Source: JBGPEQ01 sp050180895
Lineage (GTDB): Bacteria; Pseudomonadota; Alphaproteobacteria; Dongiales; Dongiaceae
DNA: 64,000 bases
NCBI GenBank assembly: GCA_050180895.1
Contig: JBFXDS010000004.1
Location: 1 to 64,000, forward strand
Direction of reading: 5' to 3'
Every line of letters starts with the position of its first letter. Within the stretch, counting starts at the first letter, position 1. Both the position numbers and the translations under genes were made by a program. Under the pieces are notes generated by a model that was not told the origin of the DNA, ran no database searches, and was given only the letters and a program-made list of their open reading frames with translations. Below are positions 1-8,204 of the stretch, in pieces.

Positions 1-1
1 A

Positions 2-109
2 CCCGCAAAGCTCGCCCTCATGGCCGTCCTGCGCAAACTCCTCTGCAGCCTCAACGCCATGATCCGAGATCAACGCGACTGGAGCGAACCCCTCACACAC
101 ACAGCTTGA
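2..109 (+). CDS. IS110-family transposase, C-terminal end (cut by window edge)
   Basis: An open frame enters from the left edge and stops at TGA 107-109, giving 35 residues. The string KLALMAVLRKLLCSLNAMIR followed by DQRDW resembles the last residues of IS110-family (Transposase_20) DEDD recombinases, where a lysine- and leucine-rich helix ending in LNAM-R-D is conserved. Only the C-terminus is visible, so the RuvC-like domain cannot be checked. Only about 12 bases separate the stop codon from a copy of the local repeat at 122-175, so this end probably is the right end of an insertion sequence that entered the repeat. Family assignment rests on a short stretch and is moderately sure. Confidence 0.6.
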   Translation, partial: PAKLALMAVLRKLLCSLNAMIRDQRDWSEPLTHTA

Positions 110-121
110 ACAACACAGTTG

Positions 122-175
122 CTACAAGGGGACCAACCGGTCAATCCCCGCTGGGCATGGGGTGCTTCGACCGTT
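122..175 (-). repeat. Copy of the local dispersed repeat, inverted, next to the IS end
   Basis: Read on the minus strand, bases 135-162 carry the core CCCCATGCCCAGCGGGGATT followed by GACCGGTT, the same core found four times at 9757-10203. Similarity continues leftward to CTACAAGG at 122-129, which also occurs in the copy at 10039 (as CCTTGTAGG on the plus strand). Left of 122 the similarity ends and the transposon end begins. The repeat lies just beyond the stop codon of the DUF1194 gene and its CCCC/GGGG arms could fold. Confidence 0.75.
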
Positions 176-182
176 TTCGCGG

Positions 183-908
183 TCACCCCGGCCGTCCCGG
201 CTCGCCGGCGATCTCCAGGATCAGCTTCTTGCGCACGGCGGCGGCGAAGCTGTTGCCGTCGTCGGCGGTGACGACGAAGCTGGCGGGGCCGCCGATGATC
301 TGGCGGGCGAAGGCGCCCTCGACGTCGCCGCTCACCGGCCGCCCGCCGCAGTCGCGCTCGCGGCAGAGGATGGCGAGCCCGTTGATGACGATGCCGGCGG
401 CGAGCGCGGCGCGGCGCGCCTCCTGCAGCGGCACGCCGCCCCAGCTGTAGGCGCTGTCGGCGGAGACGTCGATCACCTTGCGCAAGCCGTCGAGGTCGTT
501 GTCCTCGATCAGCGCCTGGCCGACGGCGATCGCGCTGCCGATCGCGTTCGGCCCGCGGGCGCGGCGCGGCACCGACAGCAGCTCGTCGGCGAAGGCCTGG
601 GCGCTGGCGGCGCCGTCGACGATGCGCCAGGGCACCACGATCTCCTGCGAGGTGAAGTCGCCCCACTCGACATAGGTCACGGCGATGCGCTGGGCGAAGC
701 CGCTGGCGATGGCCGCCAGCACCTCCGGATGGGTGAGGGCCTCGGCGTAGCCCTGGCGCTGGAAGCGGATCTCGCCGTCGTCGATCGAGCCGGAGGCGTC
801 GGCGAGCAGCACCAGCTCGAGGTCCACCGTGTCGGCCGCCGCGCCGTTCGCCGCGAGCAAACCGAGTCCAACTCCGCACAGCATCGCCGCGGCCAGCCGG
901 TGCAGCAT
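183..908 (-). CDS. DUF1194 secreted protein with von Willebrand A-like MIDAS
   Basis: The predicted protein has 241 residues. A signal peptide (MLHRLAAAMLCGVGLGLLAA) is followed by VDLELVLLADASGSID, which contains the DxSxS metal-binding motif of von Willebrand A domains, then a conserved VTYVEW strand and two cysteines near the end (LCRERDC). This layout fits the DUF1194 family of alphaproteobacterial exported proteins, whose function is unknown. The start is the ATG at 908 because GGAGGTGGGC sits directly before it; the GTG six bases upstream lies inside that ribosome-binding site. The gene reads away from the lipoprotein gene at 1156. A periplasmic adhesion or binding role is only inference from the fold. 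Confidence 0.85.
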   Translation of the reverse strand: MLHRLAAAMLCGVGLGLLAANGAAADTVDLELVLLADASGSIDDGEIRFQRQGYAEALTHPEVLAAIASGFAQRIAVTYVEWGDFTSQEIVVPWRIVDGAASAQAFADELLSVPRRARGPNAIGSAIAVGQALIEDNDLDGLRKVIDVSADSAYSWGGVPLQEARRAALAAGIVINGLAILCRERDCGGRPVSGDVEGAFARQIIGGPASFVVTADDGNSFAAAVRKKLILEIAGEPGRPG

Positions 909-1078
909 GCCCACCTCCGAGGTTCGGATTGTCCGGTAGCTGTGTCATATCGGCGCGTTGCCGTCGAGGCGCGATCGCGCCGACCACCCGCGATCACACG
1001 CAGACGTGATGCGCGCGGGCGGCGCAGGGAGGGCGATCCGCGGCGTGCGAAAGGCGCCGACCTGCAGGCTGACGCACC

Positions 1079-1094
1079 TGTGACATGGATCACG
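1079..1094. promoter_or_regulatory. Crp/Fnr-type box (imperfect)
   Basis: TGTGACATGGATCACG has the TGTGA-N6-TCAC(A/G) form of a Crp-type operator, with the last base deviating. It lies 62 bases upstream of the lipoprotein start at 1156, in the divergent region with the DUF1194 gene. Two similar boxes occur at 19475 and 38324. Confidence 0.4.
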
Positions 1095-1155
1095 GCCCGA
1101 TGAATTGCCGCCGCTGCCAAACCCGGGGACAGCCGTGCTATTCGCTTGTGTCGCG

Positions 1156-1725
1156 ATGCGCCAACATGTGATCCCGATGACTCTGACCCTGCTCGCCCTG
1201 GCCGGCTGCGCCGGCACCGGCGTCATCGACTATGTCCGGCTGGAGCCGGGATATCGGCCGCAGCAGTTCGCCTATGCCGCAGGCGGGCGCGACCTGAGGA
1301 CGGAGATTCAGGGCAACCCCTTCGCCATGCCGCAGGCGGAGTTCGACGCCGCCGTCACCGCCGCCATGCAGGGCGCGCACTTCGGGCCGGCGACGAACCT
1401 CACGACCACGCCCGGCGAGACCGCGCGGCCCGACTACCGCGTGCGGCTGCTGTTCAACGGCCCCGCCGCCGGCAGCGGCGCCCTCCTCTGCGGCGGCGCG
1501 CCGGCGACGATCGCCCCGGCGGCGGAGAACGGCAACGTCCGGCTGCTCGCCGCCTTCTGCAACGGCGCCGATCCGCTGAGCTATCTCACCGCCCATGCCG
1601 GCGGCATCCAAGGCGTGCAGGATCCGGCCTTCCGCGACTTCATGCGCCAGGTCACGACCAACCTGTTCCCGCCGCAGAACCGCCAGGAACAGGACCGCGG
1701 CTGCAGGCCGCCGGGCAATTGCTGA
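1156..1725 (+). CDS. Small hypothetical lipoprotein
   Basis: The predicted protein has 189 residues. It begins with a short basic/hydrophobic leader and an LALAGC lipobox, so it should be lipidated at the cysteine and held in the outer or inner membrane. The mature part shows no domain I recognise; it has a pair of cysteines (LLCGG and AAFCNG) that could bond and a cysteine-containing tail ending in PPGNC. The start is uncertain: ATG 1156 gives a normal lipoprotein leader, ATG 1177 would also keep the lipobox, and an upstream in-frame GTG/ATG would put an implausible stretch before it. No operon partner is evident. A Crp-type box lies upstream. Confidence 0.7.
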   Translation: MRQHVIPMTLTLLALAGCAGTGVIDYVRLEPGYRPQQFAYAAGGRDLRTEIQGNPFAMPQAEFDAAVTAAMQGAHFGPATNLTTTPGETARPDYRVRLLFNGPAAGSGALLCGGAPATIAPAAENGNVRLLAAFCNGADPLSYLTAHAGGIQGVQDPAFRDFMRQVTTNLFPPQNRQEQDRGCRPPGNC

Positions 1726-1738
1726 TCGCTCGATCAGC
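1721..1738 (+). terminator. Hairpin at the end of the lipoprotein gene
   Basis: GCTGATCG and CGATCAGC form a perfect 8-base stem with a two-base loop, overlapping the stop codon of the lipoprotein gene. No clear T-run follows, so termination is possible but not proven. Confidence 0.35.
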
Positions 1739-1831
1739 ATTGCCGTTGCTTCCGGCCGCACAAGCAAAACCCAGGACAGAACATGCATTTAGGCCGGGAT
1801 ATTCAGGTCGTTGGCGCCGCCAACTATGGGT

Positions 1832-1859
1832 TTGACTTCATCGGCTGTTGACCTATGAT
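1832..1859 (+). promoter_or_regulatory. Sigma-70-type promoter of the DEAD-box helicase gene
   Basis: TTGACT (1832-1837), a 16-base spacer and TATGAT (1854-1859) match the consensus at five of six positions in each box. Transcription would begin near 1866. This rules out the TTG at 1848 as the helicase start, since it lies between the -35 and -10 boxes. Confidence 0.6.
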
Positions 1860-1934
1860 CCCAGCGCCTATTTCGGTCGCGTTTGCGGGCGCCGGCCGAC
1901 CATGGAGCGCTGGAACTCGCCCGCCGCGGACATC

Positions 1935-3398
1935 ATGCAATTTGCCGATTTAGGGCTTAGCCCGGACGTCCTGCGCGCCATCGCCGACGTCGGCTACACC
2001 ACACCCACCCCCATTCAGGCCCAAGCCATTCCGGTCGTGCTGACCGGTCGCGACGTGCTGGGCTGCGCGCAGACGGGCACCGGCAAGACCGCCTCGTTCA
2101 CCCTGCCGATGCTGACCATCCTGGCGGCCGGCCGGGCCAAGGCGCGGATGCCGCGCTCGCTGATCCTCGAGCCGACGCGCGAGTTGGCCACGCAGGTGGC
2201 GGACAGCTTCGATCGCTACGGCAAGTACCACAAGCTGAGCCAGGCCCTGCTCATCGGCGGCGAGTCCTTCACCGACCAGGAGCGCAAGCTCGACCGCGGC
2301 GTCGACGTGCTGATCGCCACGCCGGGCCGTCTGCTCGACTTGTTCGAGCGCGGCAAGATCCTGATGAACGACGTCAAGATCCTGGTCATCGACGAGACCG
2401 ACCGCATGCTCGACATGGGCTTCATCCCGGACGTCGAGCGCATCGTCGGCCTCTTGCCGCGCATCCGTCAGACGCTGTTCTTCTCCGCCACCATGCCGCC
2501 GGAGATCCGGCGGCTTGCCGACGCCTTCCTGATGAATCCGAAGGAGATCACCGTGACACCGCCGGCGTCGCCGGCGACCACGGTCGTCCAGGGCATGGCG
2601 ATCGTGGCCGAGCGCGAGAAGCGCGAGGCGCTGCGGCGGCTGATCCGCGCCGAGCAGGTGAAGAACGCGCTCATCTTCTGCAACCGCAAGCGCGACGTCG
2701 ACGTGCTTCATCGCTCGCTCGAGCGCCACGGCTTCGATGTCGCGGCGCTGCACGGGGACATGCCGCAATCGCGGCGGACGGAGACGCTGGAGAAGTTCAA
2801 GCGCGGCGACGTGACCCTGCTGGTGGCGAGCGACGTGGCGGCGCGCGGGCTCGACATCGTCGGCATGTCGCACGTCTTCAACTTCGACGTGCCGCTGCAT
2901 GCGGAAGACTATGTGCATCGCATCGGCCGCACCGGCCGCGCCGGCCGCGAAGGCCGCGCCTTCACCCTGGCCACGCCGCATGACGGCAAGTACGCCGACG
3001 CCATCGTAAAACTCATCGGCCGCGACATCCCGCGCATCGAGATCGAGGGCATCTCGCAGTTCGCCTTCGAGGCGGGCGACGGCAAGCGCCGCCGCGGCCG
3101 CGGCGGCGATCGCCGTGAGGGACGGGCGCGGCCGGCACCGCTCCCGGGCCGGCGCGAGCGGCAGTCCCACGAGGAGACGCGGGCGCATCGGCCGGAGCCG
3201 CACGACCCGGTGCCGGCGCCGCGGCCCGAGCCGCGCCAGGACCGTGGCCGTGGCGGCGACCGTCCGCGGCACAAGCCCGAGCCGCGTGAGCGCGAGGACG
3301 ACACGCCGATCGTCGCTTTTGGCGATCACATGCCCGATTTCCTGCGCAAGCCGGTCAAGCTGCCGGCCCCGCCGAAGAAGAAAGCGGACGCCGCCTAG
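1935..3398 (+). CDS. DEAD-box ATP-dependent RNA helicase (RhlE-like)
   Basis: The protein has 487 residues from ATG 1935, where MQFADLGLSPDVLRAI is the usual beginning of this family; ATG 1902 would add 11 residues. In order one sees the Q motif (TPTPIQAQAIP), Walker A (AQTGTGKT), PTRELA, TPGR, motif II as DETD rather than DEAD, SAT, then the second RecA domain with ASDVAARGLDI and HRIGRTGRAGREGR. The last 115 residues or so are an Arg/Gly/Pro-rich basic tail typical of RhlE-like helicases that bind RNA nonspecifically. It would unwind RNA duplexes in ribosome assembly, cold adaptation or decay. The next gene follows after 13 bases. Confidence 0.93.
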   Translation: MQFADLGLSPDVLRAIADVGYTTPTPIQAQAIPVVLTGRDVLGCAQTGTGKTASFTLPMLTILAAGRAKARMPRSLILEPTRELATQVADSFDRYGKYHKLSQALLIGGESFTDQERKLDRGVDVLIATPGRLLDLFERGKILMNDVKILVIDETDRMLDMGFIPDVERIVGLLPRIRQTLFFSATMPPEIRRLADAFLMNPKEITVTPPASPATTVVQGMAIVAEREKREALRRLIRAEQVKNALIFCNRKRDVDVLHRSLERHGFDVAALHGDMPQSRRTETLEKFKRGDVTLLVASDVAARGLDIVGMSHVFNFDVPLHAEDYVHRIGRTGRAGREGRAFTLATPHDGKYADAIVKLIGRDIPRIEIEGISQFAFEAGDGKRRRGRGGDRREGRARPAPLPGRRERQSHEETRAHRPEPHDPVPAPRPEPRQDRGRGGDRPRHKPEPREREDDTPIVAFGDHMPDFLRKPVKLPAPPKKKADAA

Positions 3399-3411
3399 AG
3401 GAGATCGCCCG

Positions 3412-3654
3412 ATGCAGACGATCTTCGTGATGGTCAAGTGCGAGCTCGGCAAGGCCTATCAAGTCGCCGACGAGGCCGTGCAGAACGTCGAGCAGGTGTC
3501 GGAGGTGCACTCGATCTCCGGGCAATACGATCTGCTGGTGAAGTGCTACCTGCAGGATGGCCAGGACATCGGCCACTTCGTCAACGAACAGATCCACCGC
3601 CTGCCCGGCGTCAAGGATACCTTCACCCTGATCGCCTTCAAGGCGTTCTCGTAG
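3412..3654 (+). CDS. Stand-alone Lrp/AsnC ligand-binding (RAM) domain protein
   Basis: The predicted protein has 80 residues and consists only of the alpha-beta RAM domain found at the C-terminus of Lrp/AsnC regulators (MQTIFVMVKCELGKAYQVAD through GVKDTFTLIAFKAF); the DNA-binding helix-turn-helix is absent. Such stand-alone domains form oligomers and bind small molecules, often amino acids, and are thought to modulate full-length Lrp proteins or act as small sensors. A good GAGGAGAT ribosome-binding site precedes the ATG, and the gene follows the helicase by 13 bases, so they are probably co-transcribed. The ligand cannot be deduced from sequence. Confidence 0.85.
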   Translation: MQTIFVMVKCELGKAYQVADEAVQNVEQVSEVHSISGQYDLLVKCYLQDGQDIGHFVNEQIHRLPGVKDTFTLIAFKAFS

Positions 3655-3694
3655 AGGCGCGGCCACATAGACGACGGCCAGTCGTCCCTGCAGA

Positions 3695-4864
3695 TCAATC
3701 CCATCCCGTATAGAGTCCCAAACCCCGCTTCTTGATCTGGCCGCCGATGACGGCGCGCTGGATCTCGGAGGTGCCCTCCCAGATGCGCTCGACTCGGATG
3801 TCGCGATAGAGGCGCTCGACGGGATTCTCGCGCATGTAGCCGCGGCCGCCCAGGATCTGCACCGCCTTGTCGATGACGCGGCCGGCCATTTCCGAGCAGT
3901 AGAGCTTGAGCGCGCTGGCGCGCGCATGGACGATCTTGCGGTCCTGGCCGCGGTCGAGCTGCGCGGCGATGCGGTAGAGCATCGATTTCGCCGCCATGAT
4001 CTCCACGGCCATGTCCGCCAGCATGAACTCGATGGCCTGGAAATCGCGGATCGGGCGGCCGAACTGCACGCGGCCGGCGGCGTAGTCGTTGGCGATTTCC
4101 GTGGCGCGGATGGCGGCGCCGACGCAATGGGCGCCGAGCTCGAGCCGCGTGTCGGTGAACCAGTCCTTGGTCAGCTCGTAGCCCTGGCCGACCTTGCCGA
4201 GAACGCGGGACTCGTCGAGCTCGACCTTGTCGAAGACGATCTCCCAATGCTCGAAGGCATAGTTGTGGGTGAAGCGGGGCACGCGCTGCTTGGTCACGCC
4301 GGGCTGGTCGCGGTCGACGATGAACAGCGTCGGCTTGTCCGGATCGCCGTCGACGTGGGCGTGGACGAGGATGATGCTGGAAGCATTGGCCGAGGTGACG
4401 AACCACTTCTCGCCGGAGAGGATGTACCTGCCCTTCCGCTTCACCGCGCTCGTCCGTACCATCCGCGGGTCGGAGCCGGCGTCGGGCTCGGTGATCGCGT
4501 AGCAGGCGCGGCCTTTGCCGGCATTGATCGGAAGGAGATACTTCGCGCGCTGCTCGGGCGTGCCGTGCTTCAGCGGCAGAGCCGCGGTCCACACGACTGT
4601 CCACAGGCCGTTCGTCGCCTTACCCAACTCCTCGTGCAGAAGAATCTGCTGAAGGTGGGTGAACCCCTGCCCGCCGTCTTCCTTCGTGTGATTGAAGCCG
4701 TTGAGGCCGTGATCGATGACGGCCTTGCGGATTTTCGCCAGGGATCTCTTCGAGAGTCCTTCGTTCTCGTCACATTCAATTTCGTATGGAAAGAGATGTT
4801 GTTCCACGAACGCGCGAACGCGCGATTGGAGATCCCGCTCTTCCTTCGACAACTGCAAGTCCAT
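3695..4864 (-). CDS. Acyl-CoA dehydrogenase
   Basis: The protein has 389 residues, the usual length. It is an FAD enzyme that introduces the alpha-beta double bond into an acyl-CoA. Visible features are the N-terminal helical domain, the middle-domain signature CYAITEPDAGSD, FVTSANAS, and the C-terminal helical domain with ILGGRGYMRENPVERLYRD and the catalytic glutamate in IWEGTSEIQ. The start MDLQLSKEERDLQ at 4864 fits the family; M codons at 4870 and 4891 are also in frame. It lies 45 bases after the ADP-forming acyl-CoA synthetase gene on the same strand, so the pair may activate and oxidise one carboxylic acid. The chain-length preference cannot be read from sequence. Confidence 0.92.
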   Translation of the reverse strand: MDLQLSKEERDLQSRVRAFVEQHLFPYEIECDENEGLSKRSLAKIRKAVIDHGLNGFNHTKEDGGQGFTHLQQILLHEELGKATNGLWTVVWTAALPLKHGTPEQRAKYLLPINAGKGRACYAITEPDAGSDPRMVRTSAVKRKGRYILSGEKWFVTSANASSIILVHAHVDGDPDKPTLFIVDRDQPGVTKQRVPRFTHNYAFEHWEIVFDKVELDESRVLGKVGQGYELTKDWFTDTRLELGAHCVGAAIRATEIANDYAAGRVQFGRPIRDFQAIEFMLADMAVEIMAAKSMLYRIAAQLDRGQDRKIVHARASALKLYCSEMAGRVIDKAVQILGGRGYMRENPVERLYRDIRVERIWEGTSEIQRAVIGGQIKKRGLGLYTGWD

Positions 4865-4909
4865 AATCATCCCCCCACCCAGGGCGCCCACATTGGGGCG
4901 CGCCCTACA

Positions 4910-7060
4910 TCATCGCGAATCCTGCGTAGGGACGGCCTTATGGGGCCGCCCGATCACCAGCGCGTCGAGTGCGATGCAGCCCTGCGGGCCGCACAGCACC
5001 GGATTGACGTCGATCTCCTGGAACAGGCCGGCGATGTCCGCCACCATGACGGAGAAGCAAGCGAAGGCCTCCGCCAGGGCGTCGATGTCGGCCGGCGGCC
5101 GGCCGCGCCGGCCGTCGAGCAGCGGCCGGGCGCGCAGCCGGTCGATGAGCCGGCGGGCGTCGCCGGCATCGAAGGGCGGCAAGGCGAACCGCCGGTCGTC
5201 CATCGACTCGATCAGGATCCCACCGGCACCGACCATCACGATCGGCCCGAACTGCGGATCGTCGAGGGCGCCGAAGGCGAGCTCGGTTCCCGGCCCCGCC
5301 ATCGGCATGACCAGCACACGCGGGCCTATGCGCCGCGCCAGATCGTCGTAGGCAGTGCGGACCGCAGCCGTGTCTGGCAGGTTCAGCCGCACACCGCCGG
5401 CGTCCGATTTGTGCAGGATGCCCGGCATCGCCGTCTTGAGCACGACGGGGTAGCCGACATCGCCCGCCACGACCACGGCCGCTTCGCCGCTCTCGACAAC
5501 GTGGTGCGGCATCGCCGGGATGCCGTAGTCGGCGAACAGCGCCAAGCTCTCGGCCTCGTCGAGCGCGTCGCCGCGCCGCAGCCGCGGAGTCCAGTGCTCC
5601 CTGGCGCCGGCTGGCGCCGGCGCCGGCGAGACGGGCGGCCGGGCGCGGAAATCGCGATGGGCAAAGGCGGCGCGCACCGCCGTCATCATCGGGCCCAGGC
5701 CGACGAGGACTGGATATCCGGCGCGCGTACAGCGCACCGCCAGATCGTCGTTGCCGATTGTGGCAAGATTGTTCGACATCAGCACTGGCTTGTCAGTGCG
5801 CGCGGCAACGGCCTGCACGATGCGGGCATAGCTCTCGTGCAGCGAAAAGCCGCTGCGGGTTTCCGCGCAGAGGATGCCGATGGCCGTATCGGGATCGTCG
5901 ACCAGCGCCTGCAGGCAATCCGTGAAGATGTTCTCGTAGTCGTGGCCGGTGCCCCAGGCATCCAGCGGATTGGTCGGCTCCAATCCGTATTCGAGGCGGG
6001 CCGCGAGCTTCCGTTTCGTGGCGTCGCCGATGCGCGCGTAGGGCACGCCGTGCGCGACCGCCAGGTCGATGGCCAGCTCGCGCAGGCCGCCGGAATCGTG
6101 CATCGTCGCGAAGCCACCCCTGGCCACGCGCCGCGGCTGCGCGAGCAGAAGCAGGCAATTGGCGAAGCCGTCGAGATCCTCGACCTCGATGACGCCGTAG
6201 CGATCGAACACCGCCTGATAGGCGGCGTGGTTGCCGGCGAGCGCGCCCGAATGGCTGAGTGCGAGGGCCGCGCTCTCGGCGGTGCGCCCGACCTTCAGAA
6301 CGACGACCGGGATGTCGCGCGCCTTCGCCTTCTCCAGGCCGGCGACGAATCCCGCCGGATCGCGCACCGTTTCCAGGAACAGCCCGACCACGCGCGTCGA
6401 GGGCATGTCGAGGGCGAAATCCAGATAGTCGGCGACGGTCGTCGCCAGCTCCTGACCGGCCGAGACCGCGAGATTGAAGCGGAAGCGCCGGTCGGTATGG
6501 CAGAGGCCGGAGAACGCCGAGCCGGAATGGGTGATGAAGGCGATCTCCCCACGCTCCAGCCAGGGCGGCGGCGGGAAGCCGCAGACGCGCAGCGCATGAT
6601 CCAGGTTGTAGAAGCCCATGCCGTTGCCGCCGCAGATCTGCAGCCCGGCCGCCAGCGCCATGGCCGCGATGCGCTTCGTCAGCGGCGGATCGCCGTCATC
6701 CGGCAGGTAGCAGCTGGCGAAGATGGTCGCCCCTTGCGCGCCATGCCGGATCGCCTCCGCGAGCTGCGACTCGATGCGGGCGTTCGCCACGCCGATCACC
6801 ACATGGTCGACGGTCTCCGGCAGCGCCGCCAGCGATGGATGGCAGGGCAGCCCGTCGATTTCCCGGTAGTTCGGATTGACGAGGTAGAGACGACCGTCGA
6901 AGCCACCCGCGCGCACCGCGCGGATCATGCCGTTGCCGACCGACTCGAACTTCGGCGATGCGCCGACGAAGGCGATCGATTCCGGCGCCAGGAGCGAAGA
7001 CAGCCGGTGCCTGCCGCCGTCGGCCCGCGACGGTGGCGCGACCGCCGAGTGGGGCGTCAC
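4910..7060 (-). CDS. Acyl-CoA synthetase (ADP/NDP-forming), single-chain
   Basis: The protein has 716 residues and is a fused alpha-beta member of the acetyl-CoA synthetase (ADP-forming) superfamily. Order: CoA-binding Rossmann domain (about 20-150, SIAFVGASPK), succinyl-CoA-ligase-like flavodoxin domain (160-300) with SHSGALAG, whose His270 aligns with the phosphohistidine of SucD, a second such domain, and an ATP-grasp domain near the end (GYPVVLKTAMPGILHKSDAGG). It interconverts acyl-CoA + ADP + Pi with acid + ATP + CoA. It begins with GTG inside the stop codon of the TetR gene (GTGA overlap), which implies translational coupling and control by that regulator. The acid substrate is unknown. 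Confidence 0.88.
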   Translation of the reverse strand: MTPHSAVAPPSRADGGRHRLSSLLAPESIAFVGASPKFESVGNGMIRAVRAGGFDGRLYLVNPNYREIDGLPCHPSLAALPETVDHVVIGVANARIESQLAEAIRHGAQGATIFASCYLPDDGDPPLTKRIAAMALAAGLQICGGNGMGFYNLDHALRVCGFPPPPWLERGEIAFITHSGSAFSGLCHTDRRFRFNLAVSAGQELATTVADYLDFALDMPSTRVVGLFLETVRDPAGFVAGLEKAKARDIPVVVLKVGRTAESAALALSHSGALAGNHAAYQAVFDRYGVIEVEDLDGFANCLLLLAQPRRVARGGFATMHDSGGLRELAIDLAVAHGVPYARIGDATKRKLAARLEYGLEPTNPLDAWGTGHDYENIFTDCLQALVDDPDTAIGILCAETRSGFSLHESYARIVQAVAARTDKPVLMSNNLATIGNDDLAVRCTRAGYPVLVGLGPMMTAVRAAFAHRDFRARPPVSPAPAPAGAREHWTPRLRRGDALDEAESLALFADYGIPAMPHHVVESGEAAVVVAGDVGYPVVLKTAMPGILHKSDAGGVRLNLPDTAAVRTAYDDLARRIGPRVLVMPMAGPGTELAFGALDDPQFGPIVMVGAGGILIESMDDRRFALPPFDAGDARRLIDRLRARPLLDGRRGRPPADIDALAEAFACFSVMVADIAGLFQEIDVNPVLCGPQGCIALDALVIGRPHKAVPTQDSR

Positions 7061-8076
7061 CGGGAGGTGCCGCGCAGGACGTCGAGCGCCGCGCGGGCGC
7101 GCACTTCGGCCTCGCGCGCCGCGGCGAGCGCGGCCTCGAAGCGTCGGCGCATCGAGTCCACCTCGTCGCCGTAGAGGTCGAGGACGAAGACGGGATCGAG
7201 CGCCGCGATCAGGCGCCCGAGCTGCGACGAGGACGGCTCGTCCCGGCCGTCGATCCAGTCGAGCAGCATTGGCAGATCGACGCCGACCTGTTGGGCCAAG
7301 TCGGTGGGCTGCAACGCGGAGGCCGGAAAGAGCCGGCGCTGCAGCGCCGCCGACAACCGGGCGCGATGAGCGGCCGATTGCGGCGAACCGGGGGGGGCGA
7401 CCGCGAGACCGCGAACGCGCTCGGTATCGTTCGCCGGTCCACCCGCCCGCGGGAAGTGACGAGGGAAGACGGCACCGAGGAAGGTGCGGCAGATCCGCTT
7501 GGCGGCCGGCAGGTCGAACGTCTCCGGCAGGATCAGGAGATCGGCCCAGAGCCCGTCGCTGATGGCGTTGAGGCCGCGCGCGACATCGGCCGGGTCAATG
7601 CCGACATAGCCGCCCTTTTCCACCAGTTCGGCGCAGAAGGCGTGGGTCTGCTGGAAATAGCGCTCTTCGAGTTCGGAGACGACGCTCCGATACAGCGGAC
7701 GCGACTGCGCTTCCGCCCAGAAGGCGAACCACACGACGACCTTGTCCGCGGTGCAGATCGAGGGATCGAAATCGGCCTCGATCATGGCGTCGAGGCCGCC
7801 CTCGGGCGAGCCGCCAGCGGCGGCGATCTTGGCCAGCCACAGCGATTCGTGCTCCTCCGCCAGCTGCGCCAGGGTGGCCGCCAAAAGCTGGTCCTTGCTC
7901 TTGAAGTAGAAGTTGACGATCCCCGGCGAAAGCCCTGCGGCGCCGGCAACATGGTTAAGCGTGGTGCCGGAATAGCCGACCCGGCCGATGGTGCTGATTG
8001 TGGCGTCAATCAACTGCCTCTGACGGGCCTCCTTGACGACACTGGGCTTGGGAGTTTGTTGTGGATCCTGGGTCAT
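7057..8076 (-). CDS. TetR/BetI-type regulator with an extra C-terminal XRE-like domain
   Basis: The protein has 339 residues from ATG 8076; a TTG nine bases upstream is less likely. Residues 12-60 are a TetR helix-turn-helix (RQRQLIDATISTIGRVGYSG, then LNHVAGAAGLSPGIVNFYFKS) and residues 75-205 match the BetI-type ligand-binding domain (WFAFWAEAQSRPLYR). Normal BetI-like proteins end near 200. Here about 130 more residues follow, including DLAQQVGVDLPMLLDWIDGR and a following LGRLIAALD helix, which resembles an XRE helix-turn-helix, then a charged helical end. It overlaps the acyl-CoA synthetase start by four bases and faces the aminotransferase at 8274 across a 197-base divergent region, so it probably controls both. 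Confidence 0.85.
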   Translation of the reverse strand: MTQDPQQTPKPSVVKEARQRQLIDATISTIGRVGYSGTTLNHVAGAAGLSPGIVNFYFKSKDQLLAATLAQLAEEHESLWLAKIAAAGGSPEGGLDAMIEADFDPSICTADKVVVWFAFWAEAQSRPLYRSVVSELEERYFQQTHAFCAELVEKGGYVGIDPADVARGLNAISDGLWADLLILPETFDLPAAKRICRTFLGAVFPRHFPRAGGPANDTERVRGLAVAPPGSPQSAAHRARLSAALQRRLFPASALQPTDLAQQVGVDLPMLLDWIDGRDEPSSSQLGRLIAALDPVFVLDLYGDEVDSMRRRFEAALAAAREAEVRARAALDVLRGTSR

Positions 8077-8204
8077 TTCACACAATCAATAGAGGCTTGT
8101 AAGTTGCTGGAACGTAACAAAAACTTCGCTGCAATGCAAACCCAATCTACAGGCTCGGACTCGACACTTCAACGGCGGTCATGCTAGCCTTTGTATGGTT
8201 GTTC

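Noticed and set aside
1848..1934. TTG start for the helicase at 1848
   Set aside because: It lies between the -35 and -10 boxes of the promoter and would add a stretch unlike the family.
3926..7174. A 1082-residue open frame on the plus strand
   Set aside because: It runs antisense to the acyl-CoA dehydrogenase and acyl-CoA synthetase genes; its sequence is low-complexity, rich in Arg, Ala, His and Asp, as expected from the complement of GC-rich coding DNA.
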